Source: Campylobacterota bacterium (GTDB lineage Bacteria; Campylobacterota; Campylobacteria; Campylobacterales; Sulfurovaceae). Taken from it: a DNA stretch of 33,634 bases. Every line of letters begins with the position of its first letter. Position 1 is the first letter of the stretch. Shown piece after piece: positions 9,332 to 18,895 of the stretch. The notes under the pieces were generated by a model, which saw nothing but the letters and a program-made list of their open reading frames with translations, had not been told where the DNA came from and ran no database searches. The DNA is taken from assembly GCA_030836805.1 (NCBI GenBank), contig JAUPLS010000058.1, positions 1 through 33,634 on the forward strand, read 5' to 3'. The position numbers were made by a program, and so were the translations under genes.

Positions 9332-10443
9332 AACCTCAAGCTCCACTCTTTTCCCCGCTTTTGGGGGGATATTATTTTTTTTATTTTGCCCTGGTAGGCA
9401 TTTATGTAATCTTTATGCCGAAAGTATTACTCTCTTTGGGATACAGTGCTTTGGAGGTAGGGGTTATTTACGCTGCTGCGCCTTTTATGCGCTTTTTACT
9501 TCCATTTGTTTTTCGTCACTATTTCGCACTCACTTCTAGGGTTTATTTTTTCTCCCTTTTGTTTACTTTTGGCGGGACATTGCTCTTTTTGATCACCATA
9601 GAGAATTTCTGGATCTATCTTTGCGCCAATTTGCTTTTTGGCGGGGCAATGGGGATCTCTCTTCCTTATGTGGAAACCATTGCGCTTGCCGCCTTATCAA
9701 AAAATCGCTACGGGAAAATACGTCTTTGGGGATCTTTGGGTTTTATGGGTATAGCCTTATGGCTGGGACGCAAGTTAAATATGCCGTTTGATGCACTCTA
9801 CTATCTAAGCGCCACAGCATTACTTACTTTTTTGTTTGGCGCTCTCCTGGTACGGTACGATACAATCCCCATGGGGGATTCCAAAGGAGATGTCAGTTTT
9901 TCTCTCTTAAAATATTGGGCTTTTTGGGTTTCTGTCTTCTTAATGCAAGTAGGCTTTGGAGGGTTTTATAACTTTTTTACCATCTATGAAACTGCTCACG
10001 GTATTTCGCTTGAGATGACAAGCTGGATGTGGAGCTTTGGTGTAATCTGTGAAATTATCATGCTCTACTTTCAGGGGCCCCTTCTCCAGCGAAATTTACT
10101 TCATATTTTACAATTTGCAACCCTCGTGACTGCTCTAAGGTGGCTGATGCTGTACTTTTTTGCAGATTCAGTGATTCTTACATTTGCTTCTCAGTCCCTG
10201 CATGCAGTAAGCTTCGCACTCTATCATACTGCAGCCATCACCTATGTCTTTTCTCTTTATGCGCAAAAAAAGCTTGCACAACAGTTTTTTTTAGGTATCG
10301 CTTTTGGCCTTGGCGGTTCTGTGGGTGCCATTCTTTCTGGAAAAATGTATGGGGAGTATCTTTTCCTCATGGAATCTTTAATTACTTTTATTGCATTTTT
10401 GGTATTATGGATTCATCAAAAACGTAAAGTGCATATCCCATGA
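9328..10443 (+). CDS. MFS transporter
   Basis: About 12 TM segments; MFS_1-like motifs (GLWGSLGFMG-type KIRLWGSLGFMGIALWLGRKL). ATGA overlap with the RDD gene. Confidence 0.8.
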   Translation: MKPQAPLFSPLLGGYYFFYFALVGIYVIFMPKVLLSLGYSALEVGVIYAAAPFMRFLLPFVFRHYFALTSRVYFFSLLFTFGGTLLFLITIENFWIYLCANLLFGGAMGISLPYVETIALAALSKNRYGKIRLWGSLGFMGIALWLGRKLNMPFDALYYLSATALLTFLFGALLVRYDTIPMGDSKGDVSFSLLKYWAFWVSVFLMQVGFGGFYNFFTIYETAHGISLEMTSWMWSFGVICEIIMLYFQGPLLQRNLLHILQFATLVTALRWLMLYFFADSVILTFASQSLHAVSFALYHTAAITYVFSLYAQKKLAQQFFLGIAFGLGGSVGAILSGKMYGEYLFLMESLITFIAFLVLWIHQKRKVHIP

Positions 10444-11009
10444 ATAAAAAAAAAGGCGTTGCCGTTGTATTTGCCGGAGGTAAAAGCTCGCGAATGGGGG
10501 CAGATAAAGCCCTGCTTCCCTTTGGCAAGCATCCTACACTTAGCGAGTTTCAATACTTTAAGCTTTCTGCATTGTTTCACAAAGTATATCTTTCAACCAA
10601 AGAAAAAAAATTTGATTTCACGGATGCGCTTATTTTTGATTGTCAGAAAGAGTCCTCCCCTCTTGTAGGGATTGTTTCTGTTTTTGAAGCTTTGGATATA
10701 GATGAAGTGTTCATATTAAGCGTAGATATGCCATTCGTAAATAAAGAGATTATCCGCACACTGCAAGAAAATAATTCGCAACAATGGGACGCGATTGTAG
10801 CAAAAAGCCCCAAAGGCATACAGCCCCTGTGCGGTTTTTATAAAAAAAGTATTCTTTCTTTGGCCCGCAACCATCTCGCTATCGGCAACCATCGTTTACA
10901 AAATCTGCTTGAAGAGGCCCGAACACATTATGTAGCTTTTGATTCAGATATGCCCTTTGCCAATCTCAATACTCCCGATGAATACCAAAATGCATTTGGA
11001 ATTATTTAA
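10440..11009 (+). CDS. mobA: Molybdenum cofactor guanylyltransferase
   Basis: VVFAGGKSSRMGADKALLPFG nucleotidyltransferase signature, VDMPFV, NLNTPDEY C-terminal motif. Confidence 0.88.
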   Translation: MNKKKGVAVVFAGGKSSRMGADKALLPFGKHPTLSEFQYFKLSALFHKVYLSTKEKKFDFTDALIFDCQKESSPLVGIVSVFEALDIDEVFILSVDMPFVNKEIIRTLQENNSQQWDAIVAKSPKGIQPLCGFYKKSILSLARNHLAIGNHRLQNLLEEARTHYVAFDSDMPFANLNTPDEYQNAFGII

Positions 11010-11922
11010 CATGCTTAAATCTTGCACTCTGCTCGGATTCCAACATCTGAACCATCAATTTCTTGGAAAAATAGACAAATTTTTCAAAAAGCGTACTATG
11101 GTATTTATCTTTATGATATATCATCAAAAAATCTCTTTTACAATCAAAGTTTTTGACGTCGACACGATAAAGCTTACCTTCTTTGAGCTCATTTTCTACA
11201 GAAATTTTAGAGATACATGTCAAACATTCACGATTGGTCAAAATGCTTTTGATAGATTCCGTATGTCCAAGTTCTAAAAAGATATTCAACTTGTCTACTT
11301 TGTCTTTGATATAGTTCAAAAAGACCTCTCTTGTTCCGGAACCCTCTTCTCTGAGAATCCATCTCTCCTTTGCCAATTCATCTATATAACAGCTTTTATT
11401 AAATTTTGGACTTGCACTAATTACTAAAAGCTCGTCTACGCCTATCTTCTCTTTGATGATATCAGGCCCCAAAACCAATCCTTCTACGAAACCGATATCA
11501 ATAGTTCCTTCTTGGATCATTTGCGTAATTTCTTTTGTATTTCCCTCTTTAAGAGTAATTTTCACATCTGGATACGAACTCATATAGCTGCAAATAATGG
11601 TCGGCATCAAATAATCGACAATAGTCGTACTGGCACCCACCCGGATCATCCCTTTATTTTCTGAATTTTTAAATTCGTATTCGATATCAGAAAGCTTTTT
11701 AAAAATCGGATCAATCTCTTTATAAAAAGCCCGCCCTACTTCATTAAGTACAAGTTTTTTGTTAATACGGTCAAATACGGGTTTTCCCAAAATATTTTCC
11801 AGTTCTTTGATAGACATTGATATTGCCGACTGGCTCAGCTTCATCTCTTTGGCTACATTGGTTAAATGTCCAGAAGCCACCACCTTTAGAAAGATCTCCA
11901 TTTGCCTTAAAGTCAGTTTCAT
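11002..11922 (-). CDS. LysR family transcriptional regulator
   Basis: MKLTLRQMEIFLKVVASGHLTNVAKEMKLSQSAISMSIKELENILGKPVFDR HTH plus substrate-binding domain; internal start at 11922 preferred. Confidence 0.9.
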   Translation of the reverse strand: MKLTLRQMEIFLKVVASGHLTNVAKEMKLSQSAISMSIKELENILGKPVFDRINKKLVLNEVGRAFYKEIDPIFKKLSDIEYEFKNSENKGMIRVGASTTIVDYLMPTIICSYMSSYPDVKITLKEGNTKEITQMIQEGTIDIGFVEGLVLGPDIIKEKIGVDELLVISASPKFNKSCYIDELAKERWILREEGSGTREVFLNYIKDKVDKLNIFLELGHTESIKSILTNRECLTCISKISVENELKEGKLYRVDVKNFDCKRDFLMIYHKDKYHSTLFEKFVYFSKKLMVQMLESEQSARFKHVK

Positions 11923-11967
11923 TTTCACTCTTTTATTCAAATATTTTTATGATAGTTTTATATTAAA

Positions 11968-11987
11968 TTGATTTTTTATTATATCAA
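11968..11987. promoter_or_regulatory. Candidate LysR-type operator TTGAT-N10-ATCAA in the divergent lysR/yeiH-like promoter region
   Basis: Inverted repeat ttgattttttattatatcaa read directly; intergenic and divergent. Confidence 0.4.
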
Positions 11988-12039
11988 AATTATAGTACAA
12001 TCTCAAGATTCTTATCAAAAATACTGAAGGAATTTGCAT

Positions 12040-13107
12040 ATGCCCTTTTCTCCCCAAAAACGTTCAGGCACCCTTAATGGCATCTTATTTGTAGCCATCT
12101 TTTCTGCTGCCGCAACCTACATCGCCGACATAAGCGCCGTCAAGGCCCTGGGGCTTTCTCCTTTGGTGATCGGTATTGTCATGGGTATATTTTATGCCAA
12201 CACCCTGCACAACAAATTTCCTGCTGCCTGGGAAAGCGGTATCGCATTTTCGGCAAAGAAAATTTTACGCTTTGCTATTGTATTTTACGGGTTTAGAATT
12301 ACATTTCAAGAGATTGGAGCGGTGGGGCTGGAAGGCTTTCTTGTTTCGCTCATCATGCTCTCTACCACCTTTGTACTCGGAACATGGCTAGGCCAAAAGA
12401 TTTTTGGCATGGACAGGGATACTTCTATACTAAATGCCTCCGGTGCTTCTGTTTGCGGGGCGGCGGCCGTGCTTGCCACGGAGCCGGTACTCAAATCAGA
12501 AGAATACAAGGCAGCAATTGCAGTTTCGATGGTTGTACTTTTCGGAACCATATCTATGTTTCTTTATCCTGTGCTTTACACTATGTTCATCGAAAATGCT
12601 TCAGGCTTTTTGCATATGGACGCAAGAGAATTTGGTATCTATGCGGGCGGAACGATCCACGAGGTTGCACAGGTAGTCGCTGTGCCGTTTTCTGTGCCGG
12701 GAACGCCGCAAGAAATGGCGGACAATGCCATAATCGTCAAAATGACACGAGTCATCATGATCGCACCCATGCTCATCATTTTGGGTATTTATCTCAGCTA
12801 CACTGCCAAAAAAGAAGGCGGCAAGGCAGGAGGCGCTGTTCAGCTTGTTATTCCTTGGTTTGCTGTCTATTTTATCGGCGTTGCCGGATTTAACTCGCTT
12901 CATTTTATTCCCTCAAATATGGTAGAGATGGTTAACGAGATTGATACATTCTTGTTAACGATGGCAATGACAGCACTGGGCATGGGAACACGCTTTGCCA
13001 AATTTAAAGGATTAGGCCTCGCTCCTGTCTATACTTCAGCAGTAATGTTTATATGGCTTTTGGCGGGGGGGTTTATTGTGACTAAAGTCGTTTGTGCTAC
13101 GCTGTAG
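12040..13107 (+). CDS. YeiH/PSE-family putative sulfate exporter
   Basis: NASGASVCGAAAVLATEPVLKS, GTIHEVAQVVA, multi-TM. ATG at 12040 has SD GAAGGA upstream. Confidence 0.85.
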   Translation: MPFSPQKRSGTLNGILFVAIFSAAATYIADISAVKALGLSPLVIGIVMGIFYANTLHNKFPAAWESGIAFSAKKILRFAIVFYGFRITFQEIGAVGLEGFLVSLIMLSTTFVLGTWLGQKIFGMDRDTSILNASGASVCGAAAVLATEPVLKSEEYKAAIAVSMVVLFGTISMFLYPVLYTMFIENASGFLHMDAREFGIYAGGTIHEVAQVVAVPFSVPGTPQEMADNAIIVKMTRVIMIAPMLIILGIYLSYTAKKEGGKAGGAVQLVIPWFAVYFIGVAGFNSLHFIPSNMVEMVNEIDTFLLTMAMTALGMGTRFAKFKGLGLAPVYTSAVMFIWLLAGGFIVTKVVCATL

Positions 13108-13173
13108 TTCAAAATCTCTTTTTTCATGCACTGATAAAGTCCAAGGGTTCGCTTTTTACATCCGGGCGCATCT

Positions 13174-14751
13174 TTACTTCCTCCTGCGATAGCTTAAGGC
13201 TTCTAAAATATCTGATTTTTCAATCATCTCGTGTTTTCCAAGATCGGCAATCGTTCTTGCTATCTTCTTTACGCTTGCAATACTTCTGTGCGACAGGTCA
13301 AACCTACCGATAGCTCCATCGAGTATCACCATCGCCTCATTTGTGAGCAAGCAATACTTCTCTATCTCTTCCTCGCTCAACTTCCCGTTAAGCCGCTCCT
13401 GCCCTCTTTGTTTTTGCATCTTAAATGCCTCAATCACCTTTTCGTGCATCTGCTTGGAATTTATATCGCTTTTGTCCTGTCCACCCACTTCTTGCATCAC
13501 CACAAAAAGATCTATACGATCCAAAAACGGATCGGAAAGTCTGTTTTGGTATCTTTTGATCTCTACTTCGCTGCAGCGGCATGGTTTGTTTTTTGAAAGC
13601 AAATTGCCGCATGGACACGGATTCATTGCCGCAACAAACATAATATCGGCTTCATACTCTATCTTTGCATTGACTCTGGCAATATGTACCTTTTTGTCCT
13701 GCAAAGGCTCCCTTAGTGCTTCAAGCACATTCTTGGAGAAATGGGGAAGCTCATCAAAAAAAAGGATCCCTTTGTGCGCAAGCGCCACTTCTCCTATCTT
13801 CGCCTGCAAAGAACCTCCTCCGAAAATCGAAGCAGAGGTGGCAGTATGGTGCGGTGAACGCATAGGTCGCAAGGCAGAAAAGTTTGGCGCAACCCCGTCT
13901 AAAAACTGATGCTTCGCTATGGAAAGCATCTCCTCTTCGAACAAAGGAGGCAAAATGTTTTTGATGCGTTTGGCGATCATACTTTTACCGCATCCGGGAC
14001 TTCCTTCCATTAAAAAGTTATGCATCCCGGATGCGGCAATAAGCGAAGCTCTCTTTGCTACGCTCTGGCCCTTTACATCCCCAAAATCGACCTCATATCT
14101 CTGCTCAAAATAATAAACCCTTTCCATCAACTGAACCTGATTTGCATCATAAGAAAACGACTTTACATTTGCTTCAAAAGTTTTACTTTTTAAAATCTCT
14201 ATGGCCTCGCTAAGCGTCTCGATGGCAATAAATTCAACGCCTGAAATATGACTCAGATAGTTAATAGCCTCCTTGGGTACGACCGCCCGTTTGATAACCC
14301 CCTGCTCTTTAAGTGATAAGATTAAAGGAAATAGCATAGAACTTGATTTGACCTTTCCGTCAAGCCCCAATTCCCCAAAAACAAAAAGACCTTCTTCATC
14401 GATTGTATGCTTATGGAGCGCAATCAAAAGAGCCAAAGAAAGATCGAAATGGGTTCCGGATTTCTTCAAATCGGAAGGACTCAAATTCACAGTAATCTTA
14501 AGCGGCGGAAAAATAAATCCATTGGTTAGCAGTGCCGATTTCACGCGTTCCTTCGCTTCTTGAATATCATTACTCGCCAGCCCAACAACTGCAAATCCAG
14601 GCAGGCCTTTGGTAAATGTTGCCTCCACCTCTATGACTTTTGCATTAACCCCCTCAAGGGTGGCACAAGTGAGCCGATTGACAATTGCAGATTGATTTTC
14701 TTTCTTTTTGTTTTCCGGTGGAAAATTACCACTATCTGTTTTTGCATTCAT
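13174..14751 (-). CDS. comM: YifB/ComM family Mg-chelatase-like AAA ATPase
   Basis: TCATLEGVNAKVIEVEATFTKGLPGFAVVGLASNDIQEAKERVKSAL, MEGSPGCGKSMIAKRIKNILPPL, RSPHHTASxxSIFGGG-type, FFDELPHFSKNVLEALREPLQD. Start set at 14751. Confidence 0.92.
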   Translation of the reverse strand: MNAKTDSGNFPPENKKKENQSAIVNRLTCATLEGVNAKVIEVEATFTKGLPGFAVVGLASNDIQEAKERVKSALLTNGFIFPPLKITVNLSPSDLKKSGTHFDLSLALLIALHKHTIDEEGLFVFGELGLDGKVKSSSMLFPLILSLKEQGVIKRAVVPKEAINYLSHISGVEFIAIETLSEAIEILKSKTFEANVKSFSYDANQVQLMERVYYFEQRYEVDFGDVKGQSVAKRASLIAASGMHNFLMEGSPGCGKSMIAKRIKNILPPLFEEEMLSIAKHQFLDGVAPNFSALRPMRSPHHTATSASIFGGGSLQAKIGEVALAHKGILFFDELPHFSKNVLEALREPLQDKKVHIARVNAKIEYEADIMFVAAMNPCPCGNLLSKNKPCRCSEVEIKRYQNRLSDPFLDRIDLFVVMQEVGGQDKSDINSKQMHEKVIEAFKMQKQRGQERLNGKLSEEEIEKYCLLTNEAMVILDGAIGRFDLSHRSIASVKKIARTIADLGKHEMIEKSDILEALSYRRRK

Positions 14752-14838
14752 AAGTGAAGTTTTACACAAACGGCTAAAAAAATACAAAAATATGTCAAAT
14801 TGTAATATAATATTGCCATTTATTTTACAAGGACTTCT

Positions 14839-16194
14839 ATGGACTATATTGATAAAGCAATGAAACTCGCAACAGAAACAAACTGCAAAGATAGCACAAA
14901 CTTTTTTCAGGCCCTCAAAGAAGTTTTGGTGTCCATAAAACCACTCATTCAAAATCACCCCGAATATGAACGTCACAACATTATAGAGCGCATCGTATCG
15001 CCCAATAGAGAGATACGTTTCAAAGTCGAATGGCTGGACGACAAAAACAACATCTGCGTCAATAACGGCCACAGAATACAATTTAACAATGCCCTGGGGC
15101 CCTACAAAGGGGGTGTGCGTTTTCACCCCAGTGTCAATACGGATATTTTAAAATTCCTTGCTTTTGAGCAAATCTTCAAAAATGCACTGACAGGATTGCA
15201 TATAGGCGGAGCAAAGGGGGGCGCTGATTTTGATCCCAAAGGAAAAAGCGACAATGAAATTATGAAATTTTGCCAGTCATTTATGTCTTCTTTCTATAAC
15301 AGCATCGGATCTGATATCGATATATTGGGAGGAGATATAGGAGTGGGGGAGCGAGAAGTGGGTTATTTGTTTGGACAGTACAAACTGCTGACCAACTCCT
15401 ACGACAGCATCATTACCAGCAAGCCTCTTTCTCTTGGAGGTAGCCTTGGGCGCACGGAAGCTACGGGATATGGATTGATCTATTTTACCGAAACGCTTTT
15501 GCAAGATCAAAATGATACGCTCAAAGGCAAGATTTGCACCGTAAGCGGAAGCGGAAATGTTGCCATTCATGCCATCGAAAAACTTTATGATCTTGGGGCC
15601 ATTCCTGTTACCTGCTCGGATTCAAGAGGCGCGGTACACGACAGCAACGGCATTGATCTTGCCCTTCTTAAAAAGATCAAACTAGAACGCAGAGCTTCTT
15701 TGGAATATTATGCATTGGAGAGAAAAAGTGCCGTATACGTAAAAAATGATGCTTTCAATAACGGTTCAAACTACGTATGGCAGATCCCTTGCTTCGCCGC
15801 TTTTCCGTGCGCCACGCAAAATGAACTTGACGCAATCGCCGCACAAACGCTTATAGACAACAACGTCAAAATCATTGCCGAAGGAGCCAATATGCCCACT
15901 GTGCCTGAAGCCATAGACCTGTTTGCAGGAAACGGGGTGCTCTTTGCCCCTGCCAAAGCAGCAAATGCGGGAGGTGTTGCGGTCAGTGTACTTGAGATGG
16001 GGCAAAACAACTCTCTTAATTATTTTTCTTTCAAAGAGGTTGACCAAAAATTACAATATATTATGTCCAATATCTATCATGATATGAAAAAAACCTGCGA
16101 GGAATATGCCCTGGGTGCGGATCTGATTGCAGCAGCAAACATCTTAGGTTTCAAACGTGTAGCCAATGCAATGATTGCGCAAGGAGTGTTATAG
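14839..16194 (+). CDS. gdhA: NADP-type glutamate dehydrogenase
   Basis: GPYKGGVRFHPSVN, IGGAKGGADFDPKGKSD, GGSLGRTEATGYG; about 451 aa. Confidence 0.95.
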   Translation: MDYIDKAMKLATETNCKDSTNFFQALKEVLVSIKPLIQNHPEYERHNIIERIVSPNREIRFKVEWLDDKNNICVNNGHRIQFNNALGPYKGGVRFHPSVNTDILKFLAFEQIFKNALTGLHIGGAKGGADFDPKGKSDNEIMKFCQSFMSSFYNSIGSDIDILGGDIGVGEREVGYLFGQYKLLTNSYDSIITSKPLSLGGSLGRTEATGYGLIYFTETLLQDQNDTLKGKICTVSGSGNVAIHAIEKLYDLGAIPVTCSDSRGAVHDSNGIDLALLKKIKLERRASLEYYALERKSAVYVKNDAFNNGSNYVWQIPCFAAFPCATQNELDAIAAQTLIDNNVKIIAEGANMPTVPEAIDLFAGNGVLFAPAKAANAGGVAVSVLEMGQNNSLNYFSFKEVDQKLQYIMSNIYHDMKKTCEEYALGADLIAAANILGFKRVANAMIAQGVL

Positions 16195-16218
16195 TCTTTT
16201 GTGTCGTTCCTGCTGGCC

Positions 16219-16256
16219 GAACGATATATATTCAATGTTGCGAATATGTATCGTTC
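16219..16256. repeat. 15-bp inverted repeat (GAACGATATATATTC / GAATATGTATCGTTC, one wobble) with 8-nt loop
   Basis: Read directly between convergent gdhA and def. A further TCGTTC at 16204-16209 could form a competing stem. Confidence 0.7.
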
Positions 16257-16282
16257 CCAAAAAACACACAAAAAGCAAAAAT

Positions 16283-16807
16283 TTATGGGGTTTTTTGTCT
16301 TTTTTTCCACTCTTTTTCAAACTTTTTACGTTTGATGTAAGAAAGTTTTTCTATAAAAACCCTTCCCTCAAGATGGTCTATCTCATGCTGCATCGCAATA
16401 GCAAGAAATTCATCATCTTCTATAATATGGGCATTGCCTTCTCTGTCTTGATATTCAACTTTAACATATTTTGCGCGATCTACATCTTCATAGACACCGG
16501 GAACACTCAAGCACCCCTCTTGAAATTGAGTAGCGCCATCCATTTGAATAATGACAGGATTGATCATCTCCAATGTATTTTCTTTGGGTTGGCTGTGTTC
16601 GTTGTCTGTTTCTTCCAGCGGGATATTGATGATTAATACACGCAGGTCGACCCCGATTTGGATGGCAGCAAGCCCTATGCCATTTTTAGCAATCATCGTA
16701 TCATACATATCGTCCAGCAGGGTATGGATCTTTTCATCAAATACCTCAACTTTTCTAGAGATCAGCTTGAGCCTTTTGTCAGGATAAACAACTATTTCTC
16801 TTACCAT
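16283..16807 (-). CDS. def: Peptide deformylase
   Basis: NGIGLAAIQIGVDLRV, EGCLSVPGVY, QHEIDHLEG motifs. Confidence 0.95.
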   Translation of the reverse strand: MVREIVVYPDKRLKLISRKVEVFDEKIHTLLDDMYDTMIAKNGIGLAAIQIGVDLRVLIINIPLEETDNEHSQPKENTLEMINPVIIQMDGATQFQEGCLSVPGVYEDVDRAKYVKVEYQDREGNAHIIEDDEFLAIAMQHEIDHLEGRVFIEKLSYIKRKKFEKEWKKRQKTP

Positions 16808-16816
16808 ACTTCAAGC

Positions 16817-17404
16817 CTAACTAAAGCTCTTTGTAAGTACCTTATCTACCAATCCGTATTCCATCGCTTCCTTGGCTGACATAAAGTAGTCTCTTTCTGT
16901 ATCTTTTTCAACTCTTTTAGGAGTTTTGCCTGTCTGGGCTGCCAATATCTCATTGAGTGTATCTTTGAGTCTTTGTATCTCTTGGGCCTGAATCTGAATA
17001 TCAGTCGATTGCCCCTGCGCTCCGCCTGAAGGCTGATGTATCATGATGCGTGCATGAGGCAATGCGTAGCGCTTCCCTTTTGTTCCGCTTGAGAGCAAAA
17101 ATGCCCCCATGGATGCCGCCTGGCCGATACAAATAGTGACAATATCCGGTTTGATATAGTTCATCGTATCATACATAGAAAGCCCCGAAGTGATCACGCC
17201 GCCCGGAGAGTTGATATAAAAATAGATGTCTTTGTCCGGATCCTGCGCTTCAAGAAAAAGAAACTGCGCTACGATGCTCGAAGCCACTTGGTCGTTGACT
17301 TCGCCACTCAACATGATGATCCTGTCCTTTAAAAGACGTGAATAAATATCATAACTTCTTTCGCCTCTGCCTGTTTGTTCTATCACGTATGGAATATAAC
17401 TCAT
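16817..17404 (-). CDS. clpP: ATP-dependent Clp protease proteolytic subunit
   Basis: [46 protein letters not shown]. Confidence 0.96.
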   Translation of the reverse strand: MSYIPYVIEQTGRGERSYDIYSRLLKDRIIMLSGEVNDQVASSIVAQFLFLEAQDPDKDIYFYINSPGGVITSGLSMYDTMNYIKPDIVTICIGQAASMGAFLLSSGTKGKRYALPHARIMIHQPSGGAQGQSTDIQIQAQEIQRLKDTLNEILAAQTGKTPKRVEKDTERDYFMSAKEAMEYGLVDKVLTKSFS

Positions 17405-17471
17405 AATGCACCTTTAATAATATATAGTTAAATAGATCATCCTATCGACTCAAATATACACTCTAATGGTT

Positions 17472-17502
17472 AACAGACAACAACAGAAGGTTGTTGTCTG
17501 TT
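17472..17502 (+). terminator. 13-bp perfect hairpin followed on + strand by TGTTTTT
   Basis: AACAGACAACAAC-agaag-GTTGTTGTCTGTT then tgttttt; terminator-like on the + strand, between minus-strand tig and clpP. Confidence 0.55.
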
Positions 17503-17509
17503 TGTTTTT

Positions 17510-18802
17510 CTATCGATGCAAACCTAAAAGTTTTGAAAAGAGTTTATCTTCGATCATCCCCATTTTTATGGCCGGGAGCAAATTGTTCTGCTGATAATAT
17601 TTGATCACTTCTTGCGGGTTTTGCCCATGCATCATAGCTTCATAGTAGATTACTTGCGTTACTTCTTGGTCATTGATGCTGATCTCTTCTTTTTTTGCCA
17701 ATGCATCCACAATAAAGGTTGCCTTGACGCTGTCTGCGGCATCTTTTCTTACTTCCTCGCGAAGTGCTTCTACTTTTTGGGGATGTTCTTTAAAATCCTC
17801 TAGCTCTTCTTTGCTCATTGCTCTTGCTTTTTCGTTGATTTTTGCATCAATCTCTTGCTCTACGATATTGTTGGGCAATGCAAAATCGAATTTCTCTACC
17901 AATGCTTCGATTAATTTTGGCTTCAACTCTTCACCGTAAAGCTTAGAAATTTTTTCTGACATGATTTGTTCTTTTACTTTTTCTTTAAGTGTCTCCAGCG
18001 TGGCATTTTCATCACCTTGCAACATTTTTTTTGCAAATTCATCATCTATTGCTGCCGGGACTTGTTCTTGAATTTCATGAAGCTTTATTTTGAATTCTGC
18101 TTCTTTTCCGGCTAAATCTTTTGCCTGATATGTTTCAGGAAAAGTCGCTTTTATGGTTTTTTCTTCTTCATACTGCATGCCGATGATTTGCTCTTCAAAT
18201 CCCGGGATAAATTGTCCCGATCCGATTTTAAGACTGAATTTTTCAGCTTTGCCTCCGGCGAAAGGAACACCGTCGATAAACCCTTCAAAGTCTATCACCG
18301 TCATATCTCCGTCTTTAACCATTCTTTTTCTTTTGATTTTCTGGAACGGCGCCTGAGCTGAAGCCATACTCTCAAGCCTTTCGTCAATCTCTTCGGCTGA
18401 AGCCTCGGGATGCTCAAAAGCCGGAATAGTCTCTTCATAGCCTTTGGCATCAAAATTTGGCCTTGTAGAAATTTCTATCTCCACATCGATACCTGTATCT
18501 TTTTTTTCATATTTTTTGAAAATTGGCTGGCCGATAATCTGGGCAACGTCGATTCCTGCCTCTTTTGCGCCCTTATCCATAAATGCTCTGAGTGCATCCG
18601 CTTCTGCATCCTGAGACAACTTTTCACCATGCATTTTTTTCACTACGTGGGCGGGGACTTTTCCTTTTCTGAACCCGTCTACTTTCATCTCTTTGCCTGC
18701 TTTTACAGCAAGCTTATCGATATTTTCCGCTATCATACTGTTTTCTATCATACCGCTTACCAACACATTGGCATCATCTATTTTATTTACCGTAACTTTC
18801 AC
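17510..18802 (-). CDS. tig: Trigger factor
   Basis: 430 aa. KVDGFRKGKVPAHVV ribosome-binding signature and a PPIase domain (GDMTVIDFEGFIDGVPFAGGKAEKFSLKIGSGQFIPGFEEQIIGM). Confidence 0.95.
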   Translation of the reverse strand: MKVTVNKIDDANVLVSGMIENSMIAENIDKLAVKAGKEMKVDGFRKGKVPAHVVKKMHGEKLSQDAEADALRAFMDKGAKEAGIDVAQIIGQPIFKKYEKKDTGIDVEIEISTRPNFDAKGYEETIPAFEHPEASAEEIDERLESMASAQAPFQKIKRKRMVKDGDMTVIDFEGFIDGVPFAGGKAEKFSLKIGSGQFIPGFEEQIIGMQYEEEKTIKATFPETYQAKDLAGKEAEFKIKLHEIQEQVPAAIDDEFAKKMLQGDENATLETLKEKVKEQIMSEKISKLYGEELKPKLIEALVEKFDFALPNNIVEQEIDAKINEKARAMSKEELEDFKEHPQKVEALREEVRKDAADSVKATFIVDALAKKEEISINDQEVTQVIYYEAMMHGQNPQEVIKYYQQNNLLPAIKMGMIEDKLFSKLLGLHR

Positions 18803-18895
18803 TACAATCCTTTTGCTTTGTTTGTATAATGCTGTGATTTTATCGAAATATTGATAAAAAACGAACTATAGCTAAAAATATGGCTATAATCTGTC

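Noticed and set aside
12384-12893. 169-aa + strand ORF and others overlapping the YeiH-like gene
   Set aside because: Out-of-frame shadow ORF of a clear coding sequence; Cys/Arg-rich low-quality protein with no domain.
14752-15126. N-terminal extension of the comM ORF over gdhA
   Set aside because: Overlaps gdhA antisense; homology-like sequence begins after MNAKTD at 14751.
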